Shown here piece by piece: positions 1 through 11,037 of a DNA stretch of 64,000 nucleotides. Position 1 is the first letter of the stretch. Each line of letters starts with the position of its first letter. A program made the translations under genes and the position numbers. Below the pieces are notes generated by a model that saw nothing but the letters and a program-made list of their open reading frames with translations, ran no database searches and was not told where the DNA came from. The stretch spans positions 92,031 to 156,030 of the forward strand of contig CAMQYZ010000004.1 in NCBI GenBank assembly GCA_947039505.1, written 5' to 3'. The DNA is from an uncultured Mycoplasma sp. (GTDB lineage Bacteria > Bacillota_I > Bacilli_A > Mycoplasmatales > Metamycoplasmataceae).

Positions 1-167
1 ATACACATCCTTTTTCATAAAATAAATATTAGAATTAACTATAAGTTAAAACTTATATCTACAATTTAATTATACAATAATATATAAATTACAAAAAAAT
101 AAACCCAAACATGGGTTTTTAAAAATATTTTAAAAAGTAATAAATTTTTTTTGATTTCAAAACAATT

Positions 168-440
168 TTATTTTTTGGGTGTTGTTATACGCTCTGGATA
201 AACCGAAACAATTTTTTTATTTCTTTTATCTCCATACTTAATATAACCATCTATTAAAGCATAAAGTGTATCGTCATTACCACGACCCACATTATCCCCA
301 GGATGAATCTTAGTACCTCTTTGTCTAAAAATTATTGATCCCGCATTTCCATATTGACCATCACTTAGTTTTCAACCAAGACGTCTTCCGGCAGAATCAC
401 GACCATTCTTACTAGAACCAGCTGCTTTTGTTTTTGCCAT
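168..440 (-). CDS. rpmA: 50S ribosomal protein L27
   Basis: Read from sequence with TGA=Trp: [65 protein letters not shown]...; directly downstream of rplU. Missing from the ORF track because of an in-frame TGA. Confidence 0.95.
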
Positions 441-450
441 ATTCTATCAC

Positions 451-750
451 CTAACCTTTCATTTCAATTATTTTTACACGAGTATAAGGTTGACGATGAC
501 CAAGCTTTCTTTTGTGTGTTGATTTAGCATTGTGACGATAAACTACAATTTTTTTGTGTTTTCCTTGTTTTTCAATAAGACCTGTTACAGTTGTGTTTTC
601 TAAAAGAGGTAACCCAATTTTATCTCCCATAACTAGAACTTCATCAAAAACAACTTTGTCTCCAGCTTCTCCTTCAATTTTCTCTATATAGATAATTGAG
701 TCTTTTTCTACAAGTAGTTGTTTACCACCAGTTTTAATTATTGCAATCAT
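451..750 (-). CDS. rplU: 50S ribosomal protein L21
   Basis: ORF MIAIIKTGGKQLLVEKDSIIYIEKIEGEAGDKVVFDEVL..., typical L21, paired with L27. Confidence 0.97.
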   Translation of the reverse strand: MIAIIKTGGKQLLVEKDSIIYIEKIEGEAGDKVVFDEVLVMGDKIGLPLLENTTVTGLIEKQGKHKKIVVYRHNAKSTHKRKLGHRQPYTRVKIIEMKG

Positions 751-754
751 TGCA

Positions 755-850
755 TCTCCTAATTTTTAAATTCTCATCCTTAAGGTGATTTTCATCTTAT
801 ATTAACCTCTTTGGTATGGTTACAAAAAGTAACTTATAAAGTATTATACA
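755..850 (-). ncRNA. Possible L21 leader / 5' UTR regulatory element
   Basis: About 100 nt between a possible promoter and rplU with small hairpin potential (GTTACTTTTTGTAAC). L21 leaders are known in Firmicutes; not verified against a covariance model. Confidence 0.25.
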
Positions 851-933
851 AAATTATTTATTTAAAAACACTATTTTCTAAAAATAAATAAATATTTTAG
901 AAGAAGTTTTCAAAATTACTTTATAATAGAACT

Positions 934-1275
934 ATGAAAAACCAAAGAATAGTTGCCACTTTAACAACAGGTATTGTCTTATCAATATTAAATTTTATTT
1001 TATTTGTAGTAATTGTAACAGGAACTACAATTTATTTATTAGATAGTGTTCAAGGTTCTTGAGTGCCTGTCCTTATTTCTTTATCTGTAGTTTTTGTGGT
1101 TTCATTTGTTATTAATATAATATTATACACAACAATAATTTTAAATAAAAATTCGTTGGTTAAGAATCAAGAAAATGAATTCTCCTTTTGAATAGCGGCA
1201 TTTATTTTTTGAATATTGCAACCTCTTTCATATTTTATATTTATATTCATTTACTTAAAAGAAAGAAAAATATAA
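934..1275 (+). CDS. Small multi-spanning membrane protein, paralogue of next gene
   Basis: TGA=Trp reading: MKNQRIVATLTTGIVLSILNFILFVVIVTGTTIYLLDSVQGSWVPVLISLSVVF...IYLKERKI; TATAAT 6 nt upstream. Confidence 0.7.
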
Positions 1276-1276
1276 A

Positions 1277-1654
1277 ATGAAAACTTCCACAAAACAGATA
1301 GATAAAAAAGGAAACAAAAAAAGTTTTTCTTTTGTTGTCAATTCTGGAATTTACTTGTCTATATTCAATATTTTCATTACAAGTTTAATTGTATTTGTTT
1401 GTGTACAGTTATTTATGGATCCCATTAATTATATTTTATGAATAAGTTCTTTAGGAGTTTTTGCTTTTATTTTATTTGTTTCACTACTTTTAACAACCAT
1501 TTTATTTGTAAAAATAATTTTAAACAATCAACAATTTTTAAACAATGAACAAGTGGGAATCAACCCAAAAAAATACTTTATTGCAGCAACTATTTTTTTC
1601 TTTTGAAATAGTTTGATTAGCTTTTTTATGTATAAAAAATTATTAACAAATTAA
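1277..1654 (+). CDS. Small multi-spanning membrane protein, paralogue of previous gene
   Basis: MKTSTKQIDKKGNKKSFSFVVNSGIYLSIFNIFITSLIVFVCVQLF...MYKKLLTN; same TM layout as 934-1275. Confidence 0.7.
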
Positions 1655-1668
1655 TGGGAAGTGATTGT

Positions 1669-3261
1669 ATGAAAAAATCAAAAAATAAATTTATAATTCC
1701 GTCTGTTTTAACAATAGCTATAGGTTCTTCAATTGCATTGTGTAGCTATGGTTTTGCTCAAGTTGTAACTGAAAAAAACATAACTACCAAAACCAGCAAT
1801 AAATTGATGGGATGAACTAGAGAAAACGAAGAAATCAATAAAAATAGATATGCGCATGATGCTTTAATGCAAGATGCTGTGGAAAAATCTCGAACTGACT
1901 CTGTTTTATTTTATAAAATTAATGGTTCTAGCGTTATTACAAGATTCTCTTTTGTTGCACACATCATGAAAGTTTTAGAATTAAATCCTGACAAACATAT
2001 CGAAATTTATGCCATCAATCTCCTGAACTTAGATATGGATTATTTCAAGCAATTTCCTAATGTTGTTTATAATGAATTTAGTGAAACTGTGTTGACAAAT
2101 AATGCAACTTATTCATATAATTTAAGTTTCTTACAAAATGTTTATGATAAATTTGGAAAAAATGTCAAAATTGATGGTTATTTTGATGACTACACTTATA
2201 TGGCCAAAGTATCATTGTATATGAGAGGTTTTAACTCTCCTTTAGATAGATTAAGAATATATAATGAATTTATTTTGCTAGGTCAATTAGAAAGTATGAA
2301 TTTTTTTTCAGATGGAACAAAATCAGTAGAATATTTTAGTCAATTATTTAAGCAATCATTTTTACTTTCTAACAACCTATACAACGAAGAAGATAAAAAT
2401 TATACAAACGCTAAACTAATGAGACAAGCAGTAAAAAATAATCAAATAAGTAAAGAGGTTTTTTTAGAAGGTAATAACGCCCTTTTGTTTTTAACTTCTA
2501 TGATGACAATTGATTTCGAAGATCCTAATAGCACCAAATACTTCCTACCTACAACAGATTTTATTCCAGAAATGAATAGACCAGATAATAATCCGAACTA
2601 TAAATATGTAGAAAATGATATTTTCTCTCCATATAATTCCGTAAATATGGACATCATTACATTTATGAAGGGATTTGACCAAATAGTCATTAGAAAAATT
2701 TTAAAAATTAAAGAGGATTTTGATCCTAATTCTTATATACAACAAATGAATAATCATAAAAACTACATTTATTCAGGTGGAAAAATGAATACTCAAGATA
2801 GAATAGATAGCAATATCAAAACACTAGTAGCAATTAAAAATTATGCAAATTCAAAACATCCAACTGAAAGTGATAAAATAATTGTTTGATTTAAGGGTCA
2901 CCCTGCTGATGAAAATATTTTGGAAACTTTAGTAAAACGAATTAGTGTTTTATATCCTGGAGATGATGGTAGTTGAATACAAGTTTTAGATAATAAAGTT
3001 CCTTTTGAATTTTATTCTATCTACAACGTGTTCGCTTCTGATCCTGCAAACAACAAAGAAGTATTCTTGTTTTCTACATATTCCACTTTAGTTATGATAT
3101 TGCATGCAAGCGGTCAAGGGTCTGACATAACAAAAATTATAGTGGATGATACAACAATTTATTCTAAAGAAAAAATAATTGGCATCTATGGATCGAACTC
3201 TATAATTTTTCCAGAAGAAAATCTAACCACTTTAGAAGATTTTGAAAACTCTTTTTCTTAA
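1669..3261 (+). CDS. Membrane-anchored protein with GT80/sialyltransferase-like (GT-B) motifs
   Basis: N-terminal signal anchor (MKKSKNKFIIPSVLTIAIGSSIALCSYGFAQ), then KIDGYFDDYTYMAK, IIVWFKGHPADENI, VPFEFYSIYNVFASDPANNKEVFLFSTYSTLVMILHAS; ORFs 1867-2889 and 3028-3261 join in one frame through TGA=Trp. Confidence 0.55.
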
Positions 3262-3317
3262 AAGAGTAATGCTTTCCTTATTTTAAAGTTATAATAAAAA
3301 TAAGGAAATAAAAAATT

Positions 3318-4202
3318 ATGGGATTATATTTAGGTATTGCAACTATTTTTAGTATTATGACTATTTTATTTTTCAACAATTTTTTTGATAAAGTTTTTAA
3401 TAATTATTATGCAATGTCTATTTTAGGAATAGTGTTTTTTATTTATTTTTGAGTGATTAGATATCAAGAAGATGTGATGAACCTAATAAACGGAACATCT
3501 TTAATTAATGGAGAATATAACAGTTCTTTAGACAACAATACCACTAATATTAAAATTTCTAAAGTTTTTTTGTTGGATCTTTGTCCTTTTGTTGCAATAT
3601 TATTTTCTATTTTATTAACATTTGATAGACAAAGAAATGTTTTGAAAATTATTGCTCCTTACGCTTTTTTCGGAGGTGCCATAACTATTTTCGGACAAAT
3701 AATGTGAGAAGGTGTAGGTACTGCTAATAATAATTTCTATACCGTTACAAATGGATGAGATTTTATATTTGGTAATGAAGCATATTTTTTAATGCATTAT
3801 TTTACATTAGTTACTTCTTTGATTATCATTATGAATTCAAAAGGTTTTGGTTTAAGTAGTTTCATTTATGTTGTTATTTTTCCACTTTCTTATTTTGCAT
3901 ATATTATGATTTTTGTTACTCAATTCGGAGTTACAAGAAATGCGACAGGATTGGTTCAAGGAGATTGAGTAGGAGGACAATATCAAATGGTTTGAGAAAT
4001 TTTTGGAAAACTATCTTTTCCATATATTGTCGTTTTATGTTATTCTTTAGTTGCAATATATATATTTTCTACTTTATTATTAAGAAATATCTTTATTTTT
4101 GACAACAAATGGAAGCATCCCAAAATGATTGTTTTCCCAAGAATTTCAATATCTATTAGAAGTTTTTTTAATAAAGTTAATAAGTTAATTTTAAGTATAT
4201 AA
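3318..4202 (+). CDS. Polytopic membrane protein (possibly DUF5378/YwaF-like)
   Basis: MGLYLGIATIFSIMTILFFNNFFDKVFNNYYAMSILGIVFFIYFWVIRYQED...; about 7 hydrophobic segments; TGA=Trp throughout. Confidence 0.6.
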
Positions 4203-4210
4203 TTTTTATT

Positions 4211-5038
4211 ATGTTTAAACTAATATACAAGGAAAAGGGCATCTCTAGTTTCAAAGCAATTTCTAACTTTTCTAGAGAAAATGGAATCAAAAAAATTGGT
4301 CATACAGGCACATTAGACCCTCTAGCAACAGGTTTGTTATTGGTTGCTACAGATGATGACACCAAATTAATTGAATATATTACAAATAAAGACAAAACGT
4401 ACATTGCAGAAGCTACATTTAACATCGAAACCGACACCTATGATGGAGAGGGAAAAATCATCAATACATATAACAAAGAAATTACTTTGGAAATGATAAA
4501 GCAAATTATTCCTAACTTTATTGGAAAAATAACCCAAATTCCGCCTATTTTTTCTGCAAAAAAAATAAATGGCAAAAGAGCTTATGAATTGGCGAGAAAT
4601 AACAAAGATGTGAGTCTGCCACCATCTAAAGTGGAAATTTATAAATTAGAAATCATTTCTTTTTCAAATAATAAATTAATATTTGAAGTTGAAGTTTCAA
4701 ATGGCACTTATATTAGATCTCTAATTCATGACATAGGTAAAAGTTTGGGAACTGGCGCTTTTATGTCAGAATTAGAAAGAACAAGAATTCATGGTTTAGA
4801 TAAAAATAATATTGAAATAAATTTTAAACAATTGATTGATTTGCCATTTATTGAAATAGACCAAGATATTACAACCAGTTTATTAAATGGCAAACCAACG
4901 TTTATAAAAGAAGAAAACAATAAATATGGAATAATTTCTAAATTTAATAATGATATTATTGGTATTATTGAAATAATAGACCAGGAAGTTGTCAAAAGAA
5001 AATTATTTGGTAATAAGTTAGGAAAAAATAATGTATAA
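4211..5038 (+). CDS. truB: tRNA pseudouridine(55) synthase
   Basis: KIGHTGTLDPLATGLL catalytic motif, IPPIFSAKKINGKRAYELAR, VSNGTYIRSLIHDIG. Confidence 0.96.
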   Translation: MFKLIYKEKGISSFKAISNFSRENGIKKIGHTGTLDPLATGLLLVATDDDTKLIEYITNKDKTYIAEATFNIETDTYDGEGKIINTYNKEITLEMIKQIIPNFIGKITQIPPIFSAKKINGKRAYELARNNKDVSLPPSKVEIYKLEIISFSNNKLIFEVEVSNGTYIRSLIHDIGKSLGTGAFMSELERTRIHGLDKNNIEINFKQLIDLPFIEIDQDITTSLLNGKPTFIKEENNKYGIISKFNNDIIGIIEIIDQEVVKRKLFGNKLGKNNV

Positions 5039-5849
5039 AATGATTGTATTTGATATTGATGGAACATTAATAAAATATAAAGGAGCTGCTTTTTCATTTG
5101 ATGAACATGTTTTAAAAACTTTTCGTCTATTAAAAAAAAATAACTATATTGTTGTTTTAGCTTCAGGTAGAGATCATGTTTCTATTGGGTCTTTACATTT
5201 GTCGGAAAATATTGATTATTTTATTGGTGCAAACGGCTCTTTTATATATGATACAAAATTAAAGAAAAATATTTGAAGTACAAAACTTTGTATAAATGAT
5301 TTTTTAAGTTATAAAGAACAAATTTTAGATAAACATATTGGTGAAATAAATAATGTTATTTTAAGTGATGATAAAAACATCTTTGTTTATTCATATGATC
5401 AAATTAAAAAACATTGATTTTGAAAAGATTTTTATAGTAAATTTAAACCATTTGATTCTCATACTACAGATTTAAATTTAGACCAATTTCATTTGATAAC
5501 AATTAATTGTTTAAATAAAAAAATAATAAATATTTCAAAAGATTTTTTTGAAAATGGTAATTCAACTTTATCAGTTCAAGCATTTTGAAATAATGGTTTT
5601 TTTGTTTCTGAAAAAAATTTGAATAAAGCTATAACAATGGAAAGATTAGCTAGTATTTTAAATTTTACCAACGATCAAATTATTGCATTTGGAGATGGAG
5701 AAAATGATATTCAAATGATTCAAACAGCAGGTATGGGAATAGCTATGGAAAATGCAATTCAAGAATTAAAAACAATTGCTAATGATATTGCAAGAGACGT
5801 TGAAGATAATGGAACATATCACAAACTAAAAGAAATGGGAATTATCTAA
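5031..5849 (+). CDS. Cof-type HAD-IIB family hydrolase
   Basis: MYKMIVFDIDGTLIKYKG... and C-terminal IIAFGDGENDIQMIQTAGMGIAMENA; two ORF fragments share a frame through TGA=Trp. Confidence 0.92.
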
Positions 5850-6689
5850 ATGGAAATTTATAACTTTGATTATAAAGTTGAACTCGCAAATGAGATATTT
5901 CAAAATAAATCTACACTTATGATTGGCAAATTTGATATTTTTCATCAAGGACATAAGGAGCTTCTAGGCAAAGCCAAAGAAATTTCTAAAATTAACAAAA
6001 TTGGAATAACTTTGTTTAACATCAAAGAAAAAGAAATTATCACAACACTTGAAAATAGATTAATTAATCTTGCAGAAATTGGTTTTGATTTTGTTGTAAT
6101 TATTGATTTTGATTTTGATTTTAAATCTTTACAAGCAAAAGATTTTATTGATCACACCATCAAAAAATATAAAGTGGAAAATTTTGTAGTCGGACAGGAT
6201 TTTAGATTTGGACAAAATAGAATGTGAGGCGCAAAAGATTTAAAAAATTATTTTGAAAACACTTTTATATGTGAAACAAAAAAGATTAATAACATCAAAG
6301 TTTCTTCTTCTTCAATAAAAGAAATGATTTCAACAGGTGAAATTAAATTAATAAATGAACTGTTGTTAACTAAATATAATCCAAAAATTCAATATAGTGA
6401 AAGTAAAATGATTTGGCCGAACAACTTAATAAAACCACATAGTGGAATTTATTTCATTAAAATAGCAATAGATGATTATTGACATCATGGTTTACTATTA
6501 ATTTCTATGAAAAATGATGATCAAATTTTATTACTAAACTATGAATCAGATTTGATTGATAACTTTTATACAATCCAAGTTATTCAAGAATCAAGAATAA
6601 TTATAAATTCAAGATTTAACAAAATTATAGAAGAAGATAAAAAAAATTGTATTGAATTTTTTTATCATTTGCAAAAAAACAATATATAA
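5850..6689 (+). CDS. ribF: Bifunctional riboflavin kinase/FAD synthetase-like protein
   Basis: MIGKFDIFHQGHKELL, FVVGQDFRFGQNRMWG; follows truB as in many Firmicutes (truB-ribF). Confidence 0.85.
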
Positions 6690-6774
6690 TTTAAATTAAC
6701 ATTAAGGTCATTTTTGGTTATTATATTAAAATATAATTTGCTAAATTTAACGTGTTTATGAAGGGAAAATCACT

Positions 6775-7041
6775 ATGGTTTCAAAAGAAAAAAAATTAGA
6801 ACTTATTAAAGAATTTGGAGGAAGTGAAAAAAACTCTGGTTCAATTGAAGTTCAAATAGCCATCTTAACTGAAGATATTGAAAATTTAAAACCACACTTT
6901 TTAAAAAATAAAAAAGATTTACATTCAAAAAGAGGTTTTATTGCCAAAATTGAACAACGTAAAAAATATCTTGTTTATTTAAAAGAAAATAATTATGAAA
7001 GTTATTCATCACTAATTGGAAAACTAGGAATTAGAAAATAA
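6775..7041 (+). CDS. rpsO: 30S ribosomal protein S15
   Basis: MVSKEKKLELIKEFGGSEKNSGSIEVQIAILTEDIENLKPHF... Confidence 0.97.
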   Translation: MVSKEKKLELIKEFGGSEKNSGSIEVQIAILTEDIENLKPHFLKNKKDLHSKRGFIAKIEQRKKYLVYLKENNYESYSSLIGKLGIRK

Positions 7042-7049
7042 ATTTATTT

Positions 7050-8066
7050 ATGAAAATATTTAAAAATATTTTCTCGATGTTTAAACGAGATTCGGATTTT
7101 ATAAAATCAGCAAATTACATAGTCACAAGCGACTATGATAAAAGTTATCTCGATCAAACAAAAATTAAAAAGATAAGTTTTTTTAAATGACTTTATCTTG
7201 CTTGTATTTTATGTGCCATTTCTATTTCGTTTGTTCCTTTGTTGGCTGGTGATTTGATAACCGGCAACAAAAATCTTTTATTATGACTAAATGTCATAAT
7301 GTTTTTTGTTTTTTCTTTTGATTATATTCTTAGATGAGTAACATATAGTTTTAGAGCAAACCATCATTCCAAATTTCCTTTACTTTTTTTCCCCTTTACC
7401 GGAGTTTCTATAATAATGTTATTTGGAATACTGCCATCTTTCATTATATTATTTTTCCCACTTATTGAAAACAACAGTGGAAATGAAGCATTAGAAAATT
7501 TTATTACAATATTGTCTTCTTTAGTTATTTTGCAATTAGGTAGATTAATTTTATTATTAAATGTAGTTCCTCCTTTTAGATTATTTACCAATATTTTTAT
7601 CAAACAAAAGAAAATTCTAACATATGTTTTTGTATTCCTTATTTTAGTAACATTGTTATTTGCAGTAATTATTTATAGAGCAGAAGTTGGTGTCAATGAT
7701 AAAATTATCAATTATTGAGATTCTTATTACTTTACCGTTATAAGTATTTGTACCATAGGTTATGGAGACATATCGCCAGTTACTGAATTAGGTAGAATAA
7801 TGGTTATTGTTTTGGCCTTTGTAGGAGTGGCTATTTTCACTATACCTGGGGCAGTTATAGCTGGGGGTTTTCTTGAAGAAATTCAAAACAGAAAAGAAAT
7901 AAAAGAAAAAAAATCTAAAGAAGAGGAGTTAAGTGGTGTTTCAGTTGTTGAAAAAACTATTTTAAAAAGTATTGACGGTGTTAAAAAAGTTTCAAAAAAA
8001 GTCAAAACTAATAATGAGCTTGAACATAATAAAAAAACTTCTAAAAATACAAAAAATAAAAAATAA
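7050..8066 (+). CDS. Voltage-gated-like potassium channel family protein
   Basis: Several TM segments plus selectivity filter YFTVISICTIGYGDISPVTELGR; Lys/Glu-rich C-terminal tail; TGA=Trp joins ORFs at 7416 and 7800. Confidence 0.85.
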
Positions 8067-8106
8067 CCAAACCTTTTAATAATATAATGTATAAAAGAAG
8101 GTTTTT

Positions 8107-9348
8107 ATGTATTCAAAAATAATTTTAAAAGATAAAGAAATTGAAGTTGCAATTAATAGTGAACTACAACGTCAAAAATCACACATTGAATTAATTGCTT
8201 CTGAAAATTATGTATCAAGCGATATTTTAAAAGCAACTGGATCAATTCTTACAAATAAATATGGAGAGGGTTATCCAGGTAGACGTTATTATGATGGTTG
8301 TCAAAACATTGATATTATTGAAACATTAGCAATTGAGCGTTTAAAAAAACTTTTTAATGCTGGTTTTGCAAATGTTCAAGCACATTCAGGTTCAAGTGCA
8401 AACGCTGCCGCTATTGCTGCATTAATTCCTAAAGGAGCAAAAATATTAGGAATGGGTCTTCCAGCTGGAGGTCATTTAACACACGGTTATAAAATTAACT
8501 TTTCAGGATATTTTTATGAAGCATATTCATATGATGTTAATGATGAAGGTTTGCTAGATTATGATCAAATTATGAAATTAGCTCAAGAAATTAAACCTGA
8601 CTTAATTATTTGTGGTGCATCTGCATATTCAAGAATCATTGAATTTAAAGAATTTAAAAAAATTGCTGATGCTGTAGGTGCAAAGTTATTAGCAGATATT
8701 GCCCATATTGCTGGAGCAGTTGCCACAAACTTACACCCAACACCTTTTGGTTATGCAGATGTTGTGACATCAACAACACACAAAACATTAAGGGGAGCCC
8801 GTGGAGGAATCATTATGACAAACGATGCTTCTATTGCCAAGAAAGTTGATAGTTGAATCTTTCCTGGTTACCAAGGTGGACCCTTATTTCATGTTATTGC
8901 TGGAAAGGCAATTGCATTCAAGGAAGCCCTAGATCCTAGCTTTACTATATATCAAAAACAAATATTAAATAATTCAATTGCTTTTGCAAATCAATTTATT
9001 AAATTGGGAGCCAAGATTGTTTCAGGCGGAACTGATAATCATCTTTTTACCATTGATGTTAAATCAACATATAATCTAACTGGAAAACTTGCTTCAGATC
9101 TTTTACAAGCAATTAATATTACAGTTAATAAAAACACAATTCCCAAAGAAACAGAATCACCTCAAGTAGCTAGCGGAATTAGAGTTGGTACACCCGCTAT
9201 GACAACAAGAGGATTGAAAGAAAAGGATTTTGTAATTTTAGCAAACTTAATGCATGAATTACTATCTAATCCAAATGATAAAATAACTCAAAAAAGAATC
9301 AAACAAAGTATTGATGCTTTAATAAATCAATTTGAATTGGAAAGATAA
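8107..9348 (+). CDS. glyA: Serine hydroxymethyltransferase
   Basis: [53 protein letters not shown]; fragments joined through TGA=Trp. Confidence 0.97.
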
Positions 9349-10178
9349 TGAAAGATTCATATACAAAAACAATAATTAAAAATAATATTAGAATCTATTT
9401 AAGTGATTTTCAAAAAGTAACTCAAGATATTTTGAACATTCATAAATATACGCCGTTAGCGTCATTAATTTTAGCAAATGGAATTACCACTTTTGGAACT
9501 CTAGGATTTCTCTATGATATTGAAAAGGTTTCTATTTTAATAAAAACAAATGGTGCTATGAAAACATTTGCCTTAGAGTTTAAAGATGGCGCAATTAGAG
9601 CATTGCTCGGTGATGGAAGTGTTATTACAGAATATGATGACAATAAACTACACAATAATATTCCCTTAATATTAGGAATTGGTGATGAAGGAGTAATCAG
9701 AGTAAGTCGCTTCATTAAAGGAGTTCCTTATACTTCTGAAGTTCCAATTGCAAATGGAGATATGATTACCGATTTAGTTTATTATTTAAATAAATCAGAT
9801 CAAATTTTTTCAGCAATTTTAAATGATGTTTGATTGAATGAAGATAATCATTTGCAAGTGGATAAAGCTAAATCTGTCTTATTTCAATTATTACCCAATC
9901 ACACAGAAGAAGATGTTCTTTGAATTGAAAATCTAATTAAAGAAGTTAACTTCCAAAAAATAACTTTAGAAGATTATTTAAAAATAATTGATGGAAAAGA
10001 ATTAATTGAAAATCCAATAATTGCTAAGTGTGATTGTACTTCTAAAAAAATGTTAAATGCAATTAATTTATTATCACAAAATGAGAAAGAAGAAATGATT
10101 GATCAAGGCGAAGATATTGAAATAAAGTGTGATTTTTGTTTAAAATCACTTAAAGTTAAAGTGGAAAATATCTTCTAA
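9348..10178 (+). CDS. hslO: Redox-regulated molecular chaperone Hsp33
   Basis: Hsp33 fold sequence and C-terminal redox Zn motif CDC...CDFC (AKCDCTSKKML...IKCDFCLKSL). Confidence 0.9.
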
Positions 10179-10233
10179 TAGCACACTATTTATTGACTTA
10201 TTAGGATGTATTTTCTTCAAAAAAACATTATTA

Positions 10234-10270
10234 TTCAAATTTGTTCAAAATAGTTCAAAAATGTTATAAT
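10234..10270 (+). promoter_or_regulatory. Promoter/operator of the fructose operon: three TTCAAA direct repeats at exact 10-bp spacing plus TATAAT
   Basis: ttcaaat-ttgttcaaaa-tagttcaaaa: TTCAAA at 10234, 10244, 10254; TATAAT at 10265-10270. Confidence 0.6.
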
Positions 10271-10286
10271 TTCTATGGGAGATATA

Positions 10287-11024
10287 GTGAGTCAAAAGAT
10301 TTTAGACACCATCAAAAAAATTATTCAAGAAAGAAATATTGTTAAACCAAAAGATCTAGAAAGTGAATTGAATTTAACGGTATCAACTTGTAGAAGATAT
10401 TTAATGAAATTAGAAGAATCAGGATTTATAAAAAGAGAGTTTGGGGAAATTATTTATAATGATGAAAATTATTATCAAATAGATAAAGACGCCAAAAATG
10501 AAATTCATAAAAACAAAAGCATCAAAAAAAAACTTGCCAAAAGAGGAGCTTATTTAGCCCAAAAATATGAAGTGATTTTTATAGATGCTAGTTCAACTAA
10601 TTATTATTTATTTGAATATCTAGATAAAAATAAAATAATTTATACAAACTCATTGCTAAATGCAAGTTATGCTATTAGTAATGGATTTACAAAAATAAAT
10701 ATTATTTCTGGATTAATAAAAAATCAAACAATGACCATCATTCCCACCAATACATTAGATTTAGAGAGAATTAAATTCCCAATTTCTTTTATAGGTGTGA
10801 ATGCTATTTCAAACAAACATGAATTAATGACAACTGAAATCAATGAAGGTATATCTAAAAAAATAATATCTGAACAAAGCGAGTTTGTAGTTATTATGGC
10901 CGAAAAAGAAAAATTTAAGCATTCAAGTGTTTTCAATTTTGCCACAACAACACACACTCTTGTAATCACAGATAAAGAAGATTGACCAGATAATGATAAT
11001 TTTAACATTATGACTATAATATAA
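10287..11024 (+). CDS. fruR: DeoR-family transcriptional regulator of fructose operon (likely GTG start; longest ORF starts at 10275)
   Basis: HTH (KPKDLESELNLTVSTCRRYLMKLEESGFIKREFGEI) and DeoR sensor domain (FIDASSTNYYLFEYL...); adjacent to fruA-fruK; SD-like GGGAG before GTG 10287. Confidence 0.85.
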
Positions 11025-11037
11025 AATAAGGAATAAA

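Noticed and set aside
1669-1780. Calling the GT80-like protein a classical lipoprotein (SIALC)
   Set aside because: The Cys context is not a convincing lipobox and continues with hydrophobic residues; a signal anchor is the safer reading.
4789-5097. 102-aa minus ORF over truB/HAD genes
   Set aside because: Antisense to two conserved genes, no family features.
6100-6125. gattttgattttgatttt microrepeat in ribF as a phase-variable tract
   Set aside because: Only three imperfect 6-mers encoding DFDFDF in frame; a unit change would not shift frame.
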